DNA of 64,000 nt from Watersipora subatra. Lineage: Eukaryota; Bryozoa; Gymnolaemata; Cheilostomatida; Watersiporidae. A model generated the notes under the pieces. The model was not told the origin of the DNA. It searched no databases and worked only from the letters and a program-made list of their open reading frames with translations. How positions within the stretch are numbered: position 1 is the first letter of the stretch; each line of letters opens with the position of its first letter. The translations under genes and the position numbers were made by a program. This document shows positions 43,708 to 56,610 of this stretch, in pieces. Where the stretch lies: assembly GCF_963576615.1 (NCBI RefSeq), contig NC_088713.1, forward strand, positions 40,901,776-40,965,775. Reading direction: 5' to 3'.

Positions 43708-44854
43708 CTACTCTTCCTCGTCCTCTGCTTGGTTTACTAGACATCTGTCAACTGGGTCTTCTGTAGGATTGGCAATAGCATCCGATGGCTTTTCACTTGT
43801 TCTCCTAACTGCAATTAAAAGACATATACAATTCATTATACTACCAATGTTTGTATACTTAGACAGCAGTTTTACTGGTTTAAAGAATATCTTGTAGAAT
43901 GGCTGGTTTTTTTTTATTACATGTTTATTATTACATCTTGCTAATATTAAGCCAACTGCTATTTGTAGTTCACGTTTTGCTGGTTAACAATCAGAGGCTA
44001 ATGTAAGTCTGTGGTTTCATTTTAATAGAGCTTGGCTAAGAATTTTTGTGATAGTGGTTTCAGTTTAATAGAACTTGGCTAAGCGTCTTTGTGCTAGTGG
44101 TCAATTAGGATATTATTAACTCTTTGCAATTTTTACCTCTAGCTTGTGTTTGAAGGCTCATTGCATTGTGCATTTGGAATTCAAGTAGCTCTACAGTTTC
44201 TTTTTTGTTACTTTGCCGCGCGACATCTAGTGGTGTCCGACCTGTATCTTCTTGAATTTTCAGTAATCGTATTTGGTTTCTCGGTGATGAAAAACTAAGC
44301 ATTATCTTGACTGTGTCTGTATAACCATTGAAAGCGGCGCAATGCATAGCTGTACGCAGCTTGTATGTTGGTTGCCTCAAAAGTTCTTGCTGCTCTTCTG
44401 CTAAAAGATTGTTGAGAAAGCACTCCACAACATCGGAGTAACCTCTTAATGCTGCTCTTAAAAATGGGGTGTGACCTTTCACAGACTTTAACGACATCAA
44501 CTCAAATCGTTTTTTTGGAGAAAGGAAATGGAATATGCAATTGACCGACTCGGTGTTGCCTTCAGCCGCAGCTCCATTCAACGCGGTGACGCCTCCCAAG
44601 TCTTGCTCTGCAAGTAGTTCATCTCTGTCTTTTGGACACAATTGACCGAGAACAACCCTCAGAATCTTTTCATGGTTTCTCTCTGCAGCCAATCGTATTG
44701 CTGTCCGGCCGTATTGATCTCGGGTTCTACCAATTACTTTCTTGATCTCTTCGGCTTCTTGATTTTCAAGGCTAACTGTGAGCTTCTCAACGCTCATGGA
44801 TTTGCCTTCAACATACTCTTCTAAACAGCTTTTGAATTGAGTTGGGGTAAGCAT
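43708..44854 (-). CDS. Ankyrin-repeat protein, two coding exons
   Basis: The first coding exon is 44854-44137 within an exon that begins at 44860 after a textbook acceptor (ATATTTTTTACAG). The ATG (MLTPTQFKSCLEEY) is seven bases in, so an upstream 5' UTR exon is likely. The donor AGAG/GTAAAA leaves phase 1. The exon 43808-43708 follows TTTTAATTGCAG and reads VRRTSEKPSD, then an acidic end AEDEEE and TAG. The spliced product is 272 residues. Five ankyrin repeats start near residues 46 (QYGRTAIRLAAE), 87 (GGVTALNGAAAEGN), 126 (KGHTPFLRAALRGY), 167 (LRTAMHCAAFNGYTD) and 204 (TGRTPLDVARQ). Each is followed by a charged linker of the PKKRFELM type. It has no death, CARD or SOCS domain and no membrane segment. 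It is probably an intracellular scaffold or binding protein; the partner cannot be inferred. Confidence 0.85.
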
Positions 44855-44860
44855 CACTTC

Positions 44861-45589
44861 CTGTAAAAAATATAGCTGAACTCCTGATTTACATATGTTC
44901 ACTTTTTTTAAAGAAAACAAGATAACCACCTTTCCTGTAGCTGGTATTGCTCAATTTCTTCAATAAGAAAACTTAGCAAATAAATCAGATTATTAAAGTG
45001 AACTTGCAGAATTATTTACAACACTTTATCAAACAGCGCAGAAATATTGATGTTTGGAGTGATTTGACCATGATGATGGCTAGCTAATAAATTCGACTAA
45101 ACTTGATCGTGGTTAAAATGCTCAAATGAAGCAAAACTGTGATTATGATTTCTATAGTTTTGAAGAGACCATCAGAATAGAGACACTTTAACTTGAACGC
45201 AATATTTGATATCAACTCTACAATGATCGCAGCTGTTGACTTCATGTGCACTTTTATTTTCCTCAAGAGTTTTAACGAAATCATGTTTTGTTGTTTTTAG
45301 TTCTGATACCTATATACTGACAGTCAGATCACTTTAAGCGTCAAAAAAGTTGCAAATTATAAAAAATACAGATAATTTACAATTAAATATACTAAAATTT
45401 TGTGTATGATCATTGTTAATATAGATCTTGCACTTTTTCTCATCATCTTTTTTGCACTTTTTCTTCTGTTGATTAGGCTTAACATAGCTAGTGATAGACG
45501 AAACCGTTTGTTTCTGTTTGTTCACTGTCTTATGTCACTTTTATATCCCATGTTTGCAATTTATTTCTATATATATACACAATATACAC
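44861..45589. other. Upstream region of the ankyrin gene
   Basis: It probably contains a 5' UTR intron and a non-coding first exon: on the minus strand an AAAG/GTGGTT donor-like site is near 44929. Open frames here lack support. Confidence 0.4.
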
Positions 45590-47959
45590 ACAACTCATTC
45601 ATTGTAGCCATGTGGTACTTAAAACTAACCGTTTATGTCTCCTCGATGGTGAGTTCATCAGAACTTTCAAAGTATAAATCTTAACTTTTAGCACAGTCTG
45701 ATAGCTGTATTACCTGTTTTACTTTTGCCAAACTAATGCGTGTCTGAATGATTGTTATATAACAACCCAAATATATTAGTTAAAAAATTAGTAGATTTGT
45801 TACTTAACCACTCTTTAGGTCACATAGTTTTAAAGCAGCTAGAAATAACACCAACTTGACGGGTGTGCGCTAAACAAACTACGTGTATTTCTTTCTACAA
45901 TAGAATTGTTCTCACCTTCCATTTTAAATAATGCCCTAAATAATTTGAAAACAGTCTAAGACTCATAGATTTTTTAAATAAACATGTTTAGGTTAACTTC
46001 AAACTTGAGAGTACTTGTAAAACACAGGACAATTATTTAATATAGCAATAGATAAGTTTTTAATATTTTACAGATTTCATTTTATGTATTGCAGAATGAG
46101 TCTAAAAACAGCTTAGAATTTTTATAAGAAAATTTGAAAGCCAAGACTCTGATGTATTGACATATACAATAAAATAATTATGTAATTTATGTGCTTTAAG
46201 CGTTACAAAAGAGTCAACACGCTGATTTGTTATTTGTTAGTTGCACAGGAATCATGTTGATGATGGTTTAGCGGCTACGCAATAATCACCATGATGATAG
46301 TTTTGCAGTTACATAGAGTAGATATCATAACAGTTGTTTAGTAGTAAAACTATAAAAAAAGTTAAACGGATTTCTTGTTTTTTATGTTTGTAGTTTTAGG
46401 TGAGTAGTAGTTCTAGGAGATTTTGACCAGTACTTTCATATCACTAACAAGCATTCATTAGTTGATAACATATAATCAGAATTAAATGGCCTAATTTAAA
46501 ATACAATAATTTTAATTATTTGATAGTGTTTCACAAAATTAAGATGCAAGTAAGCTTTCAAAATGCTATATTATGTCATCAAAGCAGCCTTGCATCGTGG
46601 TGCCCTCAATGTAACTCATTTTATATACTAAACCTGTGCTATATCTACAGCAGAAACATAACTGTGTGTCAGGCATACAAACATGTGTTTCATAAATGCA
46701 GTTTAAACCTCAGTATATTATATTGCAAACCAGGCCAAAGTTTGTTAGTGAAGTAGGGCTACACATATACAATTTGGGCACAATTTGATACACAGATGGT
46801 TTTTTTAACGCATCTCAGACACAAAACTTTAGTGTGCTCTCATAGGCTAGCATTTGTTTTTTGCCTTATAAAACTTGTTGCTTGCGATCTAGCCATGGTT
46901 GAAGAGAAAAGCTCATCTAAGCCAAAATAATTCCCCCTTTCTATCTCTGAACCTGTTGATCTGAAGCTAGGTTTGGCTTACTTTTACTTACAATACAATT
47001 TAATTTAATTTGCTGGCAAATTTTATTACAAAATCAGTGTCCTTTAGTATTGTAGAACTAGTTTCATGTTGATTAAAAAAAGTTTATTAGTTAACTTTAG
47101 TTCAATCAATTAATCTAAATAATTTAAACTAATTTAAAAGCATATAAAGCCTGCCAATTAGATGGCAATTTGGCCATTATCAATAGATTTTTTAGTAGCC
47201 ATATATGAGTTTTGGTTATTAGAGAATGTTTTTTTGTAATAAATCAATTATAGAAATTTTTTAGAGTTTCTAGAGTATTATTTGTAATTTGTACCTTGGC
47301 CAAAAGCTATTGTATTAAAATCAAAGCTGTTACATAGAAAAATCAATATAATTTATGGCACTGTCGTCAGCTCAATGTGGAAACACCTGTGAAATTTGTC
47401 AACGGAACCAAACAAGTGTAGTTAATTTCACACTTCAGTACAAACTTTATTATAATAAGAGCTTTGTCTATCTACTCATCTGTCTGAAGTCATGCTAAGT
47501 TAAGAAAAAAGATTATTTTACACAGGAGTGCAACACAAGTGTTTTGACTCCAGACAAAAGACTACCAATCGTCTCTCCCGACCTCCACATCTACAATTAA
47601 CTATAGACATAGTTATTGCACAGGATAATTTTTTGCAGAGCAAAAAACTCCCAGAGTACTAGGTTTATAATACCATTTGTTTCTCAGCAGAGATTAATCA
47701 ACAGTTGTTGATCATTTGTTTAATAAAAGGCCTCAGCGGTAGTTGGGGAAAACTGAAGAATTTTATTCAAAAATTAGCTGTTTTAGCCCACATCAGTTTT
47801 TATTGTTTATTACATACAATTAACATATGTAATATAAGGTTTTGATGCCAAAAATAGTTTTTTAATATCTACTCTCATGGGTGCATCAAACATTAAATTG
47901 GTGGCTGTGTTACTAGCTAGAAAAGTTTTTCATGATCTGGTTGACTATTAAACTTTAAG

Positions 47960-48283
47960 CTAACTGTGTAAATAACTTGAGAGTATTAATATTATTAAAC
48001 ACACAATTGAACATACTTTTTTGCATTTTTCATAAAAAAACATTTTGACATTTATTATCCCATCTGTAACAAAGTATATATAAGTTGAAGCGCAACAACA
48101 TTGCTTTGCTTTCCAATGCACAGAAAAGTTTTTCGTTTCTGCATTGTAAACATTAAAAAAAATTTTTTTTGTTGTGCCAGCCATTGCAGAAGTTATTACA
48201 GGTTGTTTAGCAGTATAACAAGTGACTGCCAGTAAGCCATGCAATACCTTAGAGTTTTTCACTTTTAACCCTTTCACTGCCAT
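47960..48283 (-). CDS. Unassigned 107-codon open frame, doubtful
   Basis: Its ATG lies inside the left terminal repeat of MITE copy C (MAVKGLKVKNSKV). The frame then leaves the MITE and continues with ITSAMAGTTKKIFF and a Cys-rich CCCASTY segment to a stop at 47960. No family, splice or poly(A) evidence supports it. It could be chance in AT-rich DNA. Confidence 0.15.
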   Translation of the reverse strand: MAVKGLKVKNSKVLHGLLAVTCYTAKQPVITSAMAGTTKKIFFNVYNAETKNFSVHWKAKQCCCASTYIYFVTDGIINVKMFFYEKCKKVCSIVCLIILILSSYLHS

Positions 48284-48969
48284 TCATGTACAAATTTAGC
48301 TATCGGCTTACTGCCAGCGATTTTACCAAAATTTGCTGATTTTGCTTCACAATATGTATACAATTTTTTAAGCTTCAACATCTATTTAAAGCATTTTTGT
48401 CATGTAATCTTTTTTGCCAACTTATTAAAAAGTAGTGCTATGCAAAAAATTCAATGTATACTTTGTGCATTACTAAAGCTATTTGAAGCTATGATTTCTA
48501 CAAAGGTAAAACAATCCTCTACAATGTCCCTTTTTCTTACAAAACTATTAGTTTCACCATCGTCAAATTCACTGCCCTTACTTTAATTATCTGTGTAATT
48601 ACAAAATCTGAATTTGAATTTGCTATAATGTCACCAACATAAGTAATTCTCTGTTTTCTAACTCAGGAGGTACTTACAAAAGCCGTAATCAAAATAAGTA
48701 GTTTGAATATCAGAAAGAAAAAAATGTTCATTCATAAGTTGAAATTTTCGGAACAAAAATTTTAAATTGCTTCATGATTTTAGGCTAAATGTATAAGGAA
48801 ATTTTTTAAAAACACTGTCAATACCATAAAAGTATTAAACATAGTTAGATATGTTGTCAACAAATAATATAATTAAGTTACTACGCAAATGCGGAAAAGT
48901 CACTAAAATGCGTCTACACCGTTGATCATAGATTGCGCATAAACTTGCATACGACAGTGAAAAGGTTAA
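48265..48969 (+). mobile_element. piggyBac-type MITE, copy C
   Basis: A 705 bp element between TTAA at 48265 and TTAA at 48966. The left end is TTAACCCTTTCACTGCC; the right end in reverse complement is TTAACCTTTTCACTGTC. These are near-identical terminal inverted repeats of 17 bp including the target. It is the best-preserved of the three copies, and it has no coding capacity. Confidence 0.85.
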
Positions 48970-51391
48970 GCGGATTGCCGGCAGTTTAACAGCTTTGTTT
49001 CCTTGAACCAAAAAAAGTTTTAAAACCAAACATTTTAAAACTTGGTGCACAACAGTTCAAGTTAGAAAGTTTAGACAAACTTAGCCAAAATGGATAGCAC
49101 TTTTTGACTGAGTTTATGTAGTCCTCTAAAGTTTAATGCGAAAAATGAATAACAGTGTTTTGTACAGAAGCTTTTTTCAACACATTTTCCGAACATTTCC
49201 AAAAGCCTAATATTTTACACACTCATCAAATACCACACACTATGCACCACCCGCCAATTGCCACACACCGCATACCACACTTACATATTTGCAGGAACGC
49301 ACGCTAGTGTGTAGCACGCCCGCACGCTTGCATTAAAAGGTGGCAATAACTATTACAGATACTGATAATAGCAGTATATTTGAAACCAGTTGACTCTAAG
49401 ACGCTCGTACATCAAGTCAGTTATTACGCTTCCATGTCATGATGACCTGTTGAAGACTGAATTTTTCAAAGCGTAGATGAGAGTCGAGGGTATATGAATA
49501 ACCCAACTTCAAAGCGTAGCTTTTTTTACATAACTATTAAAAGCCAATTAGATTGATGTCATATTACTGCACCTTTGTATATGATTAACTGGATCAAGGT
49601 CATGTCAAAACCCCAAAACGAACACTATTAGTTGTTCAAGTGTTAGGCATTACTGGAAATCCCCTAAAATGGTCATTGCATTATCATCGGACAGATTCTT
49701 GGTAATGTTGTCAATTAATAAAAGCTTGGCTCATGGAAGCTTCAAAAATTTGCAAGCTAACGTTAAAGCCACCTGAAAAGGTTTTGAGAACAGGAAGAAT
49801 TGTAGTAGTGAACAGCCAAGTACAAAATTACTTTAGAGCACTTGCTTCAGCGCATAACACAGTACATTCAAACTGACGGTTTAGTGGTTACATGATTTTC
49901 AGCATGCCTCTGCTTTAGAGGTTACACAGGGGTCATTATGTTGATGGTTTGCTAGATACAGAAAGGGTGGTTCTGTAGCTATACAAAAAACAACATGCCA
50001 ATAGTTTAGAGGTTACACAAGTGCTCATCATGATGAAGTTCTAGTGATTGCAGATGAGTTAGTATGCTGATACTTGAGTGAGTTCATAGATCAGACATGA
50101 TAACCTGAAGAATGGTTGTTTAACAGACGTCATCTCAAATATATCAATGCAAAGTTGTTTCTCACTGCCTCAATCAAAAATTTCCAAACAAAGTATGAAA
50201 AATGTGATTCCAAGGTTTTTCGATCTAAGTGCCAACCAATTTTCAGCTTAGAGTTTGGTGGGTTATACATTATAAAAGCAATATCTTACTACTTTAACAG
50301 ATTTACTTTTCCAAGAAAGAAAAATGCTGGCTTTAGCGAGCCTCATCTAGTTTGGCAACAAATATTGATTATTATATCTGGTTCATTGAAGCTCAGTCTT
50401 TTGTGTTAATGGTAATAATGAACAAAGACTACTATAAGAGATTATTTGTTAAATCAATATTTATCAAACTGGAACAAAATCTAGATCCCCGATTTGCCTA
50501 AATGACAAATAGCTATCTGTAATTGCTGACTAAATAACTAGCAAAATGATTAGTTGGTAAATCAGTGGGTGTTGATGCTAACAGTAAATGTTTGCCTGTA
50601 CAAAACCGCATGTGATGCTGGACCCCCTCGTCCAGACTGATTCATGTCGGACTTTCAAAATGATAGAAATATGCATGCAGAAAGAAGCTGCCCTGCATAT
50701 GGAAAAAACTTCCCAAAGATATGATTGAACCAACCTCTTTTTGTAGTTTTTCTAAAATACAAAACAAAAATGTTGTCAAGGCAACAAGAATGGTGGTGGT
50801 TTTAAGAGGTTTTTAACATAACTTTAAAAACTGACAAATCTTTACAGTGATGTGCAAAATAAACTGGAACTCTTCTCTAGAAAAATAAAATTCTCACATG
50901 CAACGGTGTTAATCATGGTGAATCTAGCAAATGCGTATAAATTATATATTAAGTTATTCCTCATTTTGCCTTGATTTAAATTATTTAAACCAAAATACTG
51001 TAAAATGATGATTTGGAATGATTAATGAAGTTCAATTTTGAACATTTCATTTTTAATTGCTGAAGGTAACAATTTGCACAGATCTGATCTTGCTACATAA
51101 ATTTTTCTCTGCTTATTTCCACTTATGTAATGGATATTGAGAGATTTGGTTGAGATCCTAAAACCAACAAACAAAAGTAAAATTGAGTTTAATTCTTTGG
51201 TTTCTAGTGTTTCAGTAAAACTGGCTCTGAATTCTAACAGCAAATTACGAAAGCGCCTGATACTTGCTTCTTGGTGATTGAGCTTGCTGTCATTACCGTC
51301 TGCTTAAAGTATGTTTTGATAATTACAGAACTGACTTAAAATTATAACTATGTCATTCTAAACATGTAATAGAAATGGGAAGGAAAAAAGT

Positions 51392-51534
51392 CTATGTTTT
51401 ATAACAATAACATCACATTTGTAACACATCACAAAATTACCATTTGTGCTATTCTACAGTACTATAATATAGTAATGTAGAACACTGCAAATGGTAATTT
51501 TGTGATGTTTTACAGTTCTTGTTATAAAACATAG
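51392..51534. repeat. Long imperfect hairpin, about 143 bp
   Basis: CTATGTTTTATAACAA at the left pairs with its exact complement at the right end. Further in, ACATCACAAAATTACCATTTG-type sequence pairs with its complement at about 51487-51508, leaving a short loop around the paired TTCTACAGTACTA / TAGTAATGTAGAA. Weaker pairing extends outside to about 51370-51550. It is either a foldback MITE or a hairpin-forming transcript. Confidence 0.75.
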
Positions 51535-52089
51535 GCTATTTTTCTATTATTCTGTATAACAATTCTAGTGCTAATATACAAGCTACTTTGGGTAAGTTTT
51601 GAAGATTTTTGAGCACTAAAACTCTGCAATTTCATTTGAGTTTCCCCTTGTTTGATATTAAAAACTGTTTTCCTATGTTTCCTTTCAGTCTGATATACAG
51701 TAGGTTTTTTGAAGTAGAAATATAATGAATGGTCAGGCATACTTCAATCCGGTTTGAATTGCGTACGGGCATCAACCAATGCAATAAATTCTGTATATTA
51801 AAGCTAAGCTATATTTACAACAAAAACATAACTAATGATAACAAGCATGACTCACGGTGGCTCAACATTGCAGTTTACAGTTCAATCTGTTATATTACAA
51901 ATAAGACTAATATTTATTAATGTATTAGAGCTAAACAGAAAGTTGCGGTGTTGATTTGACTCGCAGAACTTATTAACACGGTTCATTCACAAAAATATGT
52001 TGCACTATAGGGCTAGTCTAGTCTATTGCCATATAAAACTTGATGCCTGTGATCCATCTGTGTTTTCAAGGTAAAGCTCAACTAAGCTT

Positions 52090-53545
52090 ATACAAACCCT
52101 CTTCCTATCCCTTCTTCCTTTGCTTTGAAACTTGGCTTTGGCTACCCCCTATTACAACATAATGCAATTTACTTCACTGGCAAATCTTATTGCAAAAATA
52201 GTGCTTGGTGTAATATAGAGCCAGTTTTGTGTCAATTAAGAGAAAAATAATTTTGTTTATTAAATTATGTGAATTAGATGATATTTTAGCAATTATCCGG
52301 TGTTTCACCTTCAGCAGTTGAATAGTAATTCCTGATATTAGAGAATGTTTGTTTCTGTAATAAACCAATAAAAGCAGGAATCCCCTGAGTTATGATTATT
52401 ATGAGTGATTTGGACTATCGCCAAAAGCTATTGTATAAAACTAACGCATTTCAATAGTTAGAAAAAATCAATACTGGTGTATAATATGGATATGTTAAGA
52501 GTCAGTCATGAAAACCAGGTTCAGTCTGTCATACATGTCAGTGTAATGGTTAGAGTATTGTAACAATGCTTATAGTAAAGCAGGTTAGATATCTTTCCTT
52601 CAGAATGGCTACTGGTAGCCACCGAAATCACCTCTCACTTCTACTCAGTGAAGTTTTTTTGCCTTGAAACTTACTGAAGTTTAACCCATAGCTACACTTC
52701 AACCAGCAATGGTCAGCATGATATCTGACTATAATGCTTATATTTAAACCGACTGGTTATACTTTTGAAAAACAAGAGATCAAGGAAATAAGCTACCATA
52801 CTTCCTCTTCTTTGCAACTAGGCTTAACTTACTTTGCTTTACAATAAAATGCAACTGACATCACTAGCAAAGGTTATTGCTAAAGTAGTGTTCGGTGGTA
52901 TACAGTGCAAGTTTTGTTTCAATTAAGAAAAAAATAATTTTGTTCACTAAAATCTATGAATCCAATTATATTTTGGCAAGTATTCAACGTTTCACACTCA
53001 GCAACTGTATATTACCATAGTTATATCTTTAATATCACGAATTACTATAGTAATTTCTGGTATTAGATAATGTTTGTTCTTTGTAAAATGCCAATGGAAG
53101 CAAGGATGTAGTGAGTCATGATTATTATGTGTGATTTCGACCTTAGCCAAAAACAATTGTATAAAAACCAAAGCATTTGTATCGATAGAAAAAGCAATAC
53201 TGGTATATACATGCAACATGGAGCTGTTAAGAGCCAGTCATGAAGTTAGTACGCCAGTCAGGCTTAGTACGTCCTATACGACAGTGTAATGCTTATAGTA
53301 GTGTAACCATCGCTATAGTAATGACAGCGTGATGATCAATTCCTTTGAAAGGCTACTGCTGGCTACAGGAATGACATCCCACTTTTAGTCAGTGAGGTTC
53401 CCTTGCCACAGGGCTTACAGATGTCTAGCCCATAGCTAAACTTCAAGCAGCAATGGTCAGTATGATACATGTCTATAATGGTTATATTTCCACCTATCGG
53501 TTATACCTTTGTCAAATGAGAGATCTCGAAATCAGCTGCCAACAT
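52090..53545 (+). repeat. Tandem duplication, about 715 bp unit, with a tRNA-like segment
   Basis: 52090-52800 and 52800-53545 follow each other in the same order. Shared blocks include AAAATAATTTTGTT, the TTAGATAATGTTTGTT region, GAGTCATGATTATTATG and AGCAATGGTCAG. Each unit carries a GTGTAATGGTTAGAGTA-like box near 52545 or 53284, with a degenerate GCAGGTTAGATATC about 45 nt later in the first copy, suggesting an old tRNA-derived SINE. A third, more diverged copy is at 46970-47380. Confidence 0.6.
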
Positions 53546-53839
53546 TTCTATGTAACCTTGTAAAAATCAGAGATATGAGTCTGTAATACCAATGTTCTCT
53601 GTAAACTACCTGTAGAGGTAATTGCTCATTAGTCTCGCATACCAATGGTGTGCTGGGTAAACTCACTATAATAACTTTACAACGCTTGTTACGATGTTTT
53701 AACAAAATCTCCTACAACATATTAACAATACTTGCTACAAAACTTTCACAAAGGCCGCTACATAATTTTCACAATACCAGCAACGATACTCTCACATTAG
53801 CTGCTACAATTCTTTCACAATACGAGCTACATAATTTTC

Positions 53840-54550
53840 ATTACGTTACCTGTGATAAAGAATTATGCAACTCACTCTTGAAACTTCTATATAATGTAAT
53901 GAATGTTCTAAATGTATGCATGCATGTTGTCCTATCCACCTTCAGTGCTCAAATAAGACTCAACAATAACAGGCTGGGCAATTAATCATGTGATGGAAAC
54001 TTCCATTGTGGAAGGATCAGAATCAATAATATTGATTTTAAAGAAGTAGGCAATTGTTATGCCTTGCTAGAATAACAAAGCAAACTAATGTTTCTATTAT
54101 TGAAAAGCTATTTAAAGGGTTCTTTAAGCAAGTGCCATAATTAGCTAGACCTAATTATACAGAGAAAATGAAGAAAAAACTTATGAAATATTATTATTAC
54201 ATTACCAGTTATAAAGAGTTGAGCAACTCACTCTTGTAACTTCTATATGTTGTAATTAATTTTCTAAACGTATGCATGCATGTTGTCCTATGCACCTTTA
54301 GTACCCTAATAAGACTCACAACAATAACAGGCTGGGCAACTAATCATATGACGGAAACTTCCGATGTGGAAGGATCAGAATCAATAATATTGATTTTTAA
54401 AGAAGTAGGCAATTGTTATGCCTTGCTAGAATAACAAAGCAAACTAATTTTTTTATTATTGAAAAGCCATTTAAAGGGTTCTTTGAGCAAGTTTCATAAT
54501 TAGCTAGACCTAATTATAGAGGGAAAATGAAGAAAAAACTTTTGAAAGAT
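53840..54550 (+). repeat. Tandem duplication, about 355 bp unit
   Basis: 53840-54190 and 54200-54550 are highly similar, with long shared runs such as GGAAGGATCAGAATCAATAA and CAATTGTTATGCCTTGCTAG. This is the most recent duplication in the block. Confidence 0.85.
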
Positions 54551-54812
54551 TTAGTATCTGACCATATTCATATCATTGGACAAAGCAGACAAGATGATGT
54601 AAATATGAAGAGCAGACCATTTAATACTCATAAACATCCATAACAAACTCTGGCTTATTTATGAAATGATCTACAATTAGGTCATAAAGGTAACCATATT
54701 TCAAGAACTGTGACTTGGCACTCTTCGGAGAGACAATCTGCTTGTCACACTTACACTGTAAGATTGCCTGTTTGTGTACAACACATTATGACTGCCCTAG
54801 CTGAGCCGCTGT

Positions 54813-55165
54813 CATAATTATAGATTCTATGCCAGCTGTAGGGGAGAATTATAGATTTTATACCAGTTTTAGGGGATAATTATAGATTCTATGCCAGCTG
54901 TAGGGAATAATTATAGATTTTTTGTCAACTGTAGGGGATAATTATAGATTCTATGCCAGCTGTAGGGGATAATTATAGATTATATGTCAGTTGTAGGGTA
55001 TAATTATAAATTCTATGCCAGCTGTAGGAGATAATTATAGGTTCTATGCCAGCTGTAGGGTATAATTATAGATTCTATGCCAGCTGTAGAGGATAATTAT
55101 AGATTCTATGCCAGCTGGAGGGTGTAATTATAGATTCTATGCCAGTTGTAGGAAATAATTATAGA
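54813..55165 (+). repeat. 30 bp minisatellite, about eleven units
   Basis: The unit is approximately TAATTATAGATTCTATGCCA followed by GCTGTAGGGGA, repeated eleven times plus a partial copy, with point variants. It lies between two copies of a diverged 300 bp repeat (54550-54812 and 55250-55560). Confidence 0.9.
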
Positions 55166-55689
55166 AATAAGAAGTACCCTTAAATTTGATAAAAAATAAA
55201 GTTGTAGTTAAAGATAGATGAAATAAATTAATAGTTTAACATGAAAAAGCTTCTGACATTTTTGATATCTGATCACATTCATATCCTTGGATAAGTAGAC
55301 AAGATGATGTAATTATGAAGTGGTATATTTATAAATAATCCTAAGCATCTGTAACAAACTTTGGATGTTTTATGGGTTGATCTACAATTAGGCTATTAAT
55401 TTAATGTCATTTCATGAACTGTGATTTGGCACTCATCAGAGAGACAATCTGCTTGTGGCACTTACATCCTAACATTAACTGCATGTGTAGCAAGCCCTAT
55501 GGCTGCCTTAGCTGAGCGGCTCTCTTTATTAACAATTTTATGTAAGCTGTTGGTGAAGGTTCTGCAGAAAAGCTAAGAAAGAGCCAACTAGAAAAAAAAT
55601 TGTTCATTATTATTTTATATTAATAAAAATAACAATTGATTATTAATTATAAGTAATAATTTTATTATCATTTTTGTTGGACCCTGGCC

Positions 55690-56610
55690 ACCTAAAAATG
55701 TCCCCTCAGGCAGAGGAAAATAATGTCATCTTCAATACATTACAGTTAAACCATTGTCCATCCCATACTAGACAAAAACTTGAATAATACGCTGATTGGA
55801 TTTATCGGACAACAGAAGGTGCAGAACAACACGATGTGGCGATAAGATCAGAATCCTACTTGCTACATGCAAGACAGGAGATAGCAGAAACAAAAGCACA
55901 ACTACGCCACTTTGCAGCCATTTATACAGATGACACATATCTTAATGCCTTACTAAAAGAACTAGGACCAGAGCTCATACAGGACTGGATGATGATGGAG
56001 AAAATTCCTGCCAGACCTTGCAGCATAGTAGCCTACAGGGACACTCCAGCCTCACTCCCGCCACTCGCATCAAGGCCACGCAATGACAACTCCGGAAAGA
56101 AGGGAGAGGATGCAAAAAATCTGCACACAGCACTTGAGCAAGGTTACACAATCTTTTATTTGCTAGCAATAAACAATCAATGACTAGAGAGGCAACAGGT
56201 TTAAAACATTACTCTGCTGGTTGCTGAACCACTAGAATGGTAATTAGATATAATTTATAATGGAGAGGAGTGTTTGGCGGATGCTGGGCCACAAACTTAT
56301 GTCTGATGTTTCATCTTCATATACTCACATATAATTACTGTGATATATATTATACATAGTGTGTCTGTCTTTCTTATGTATCTTATTGATAAGGTTTTGT
56401 TAGTTTTCCCATAACTAAGCTAACGTGTTAGGGATTCTATTAATCATTTCTTTTTATTTGGTTTCCTAACCGGTTCTATTGTACGGTACAGGAAAAATAA
56501 ATGTATATACAAGGACTGCTCTCGCTAGGAAAGCAGAGTAGTCGCAGCTCCTGAACTAGTGAAATTTCCGTCGAAATCAAACAAACAAAAACCATACTCA
56601 CTTTCGTTGC
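55690..56610 (+). mobile_element. Truncated second copy of the 9-11 kb LTR element
   Basis: On the plus strand it has interior coding (55797-56183), then a polypurine tract (ATGGAGAGGAG), then an LTR starting TGTTTGGCGGATGC at 56271. The LTR aligns with the minus-strand LTRs at 9119 and 11338. The element lacks its 5' part, beginning near 55690. The LTR end is approximate. Confidence 0.65.
55797..56183 (+). pseudogene. Interior ORF fragment of the LTR element
   Basis: An open stretch after a TAA reads DWIYRTTEGAEQHD, then HARQEIAETKAQLRHFA, LLKELGPELIQDW and ARPCSIVAYRDTPAS, to a stop just before 56184. It matches the broken copy at 10220-9841 (-). The helical, charged N-terminal part would suit a gag-like protein, but no domain was recognised. 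It is a 5'-truncated fragment with no plausible start. Confidence 0.45.

Noticed and set aside
44642-44824. Open frame on the + strand opposite the ankyrin exon
   Set aside because: It is a shadow of the minus-strand ankyrin coding exon.
45400-45684. 94-codon hydrophobic open frame on the + strand
   Set aside because: Leu/Ile/Phe-rich composition is what AT-rich DNA gives by chance; part of it lies in a duplicated repeat with stops in the other copy.
50116-50409. 97-codon open frame in the duplicated block
   Set aside because: No coding composition or domain; open length is within chance expectation for the amount of DNA scanned.
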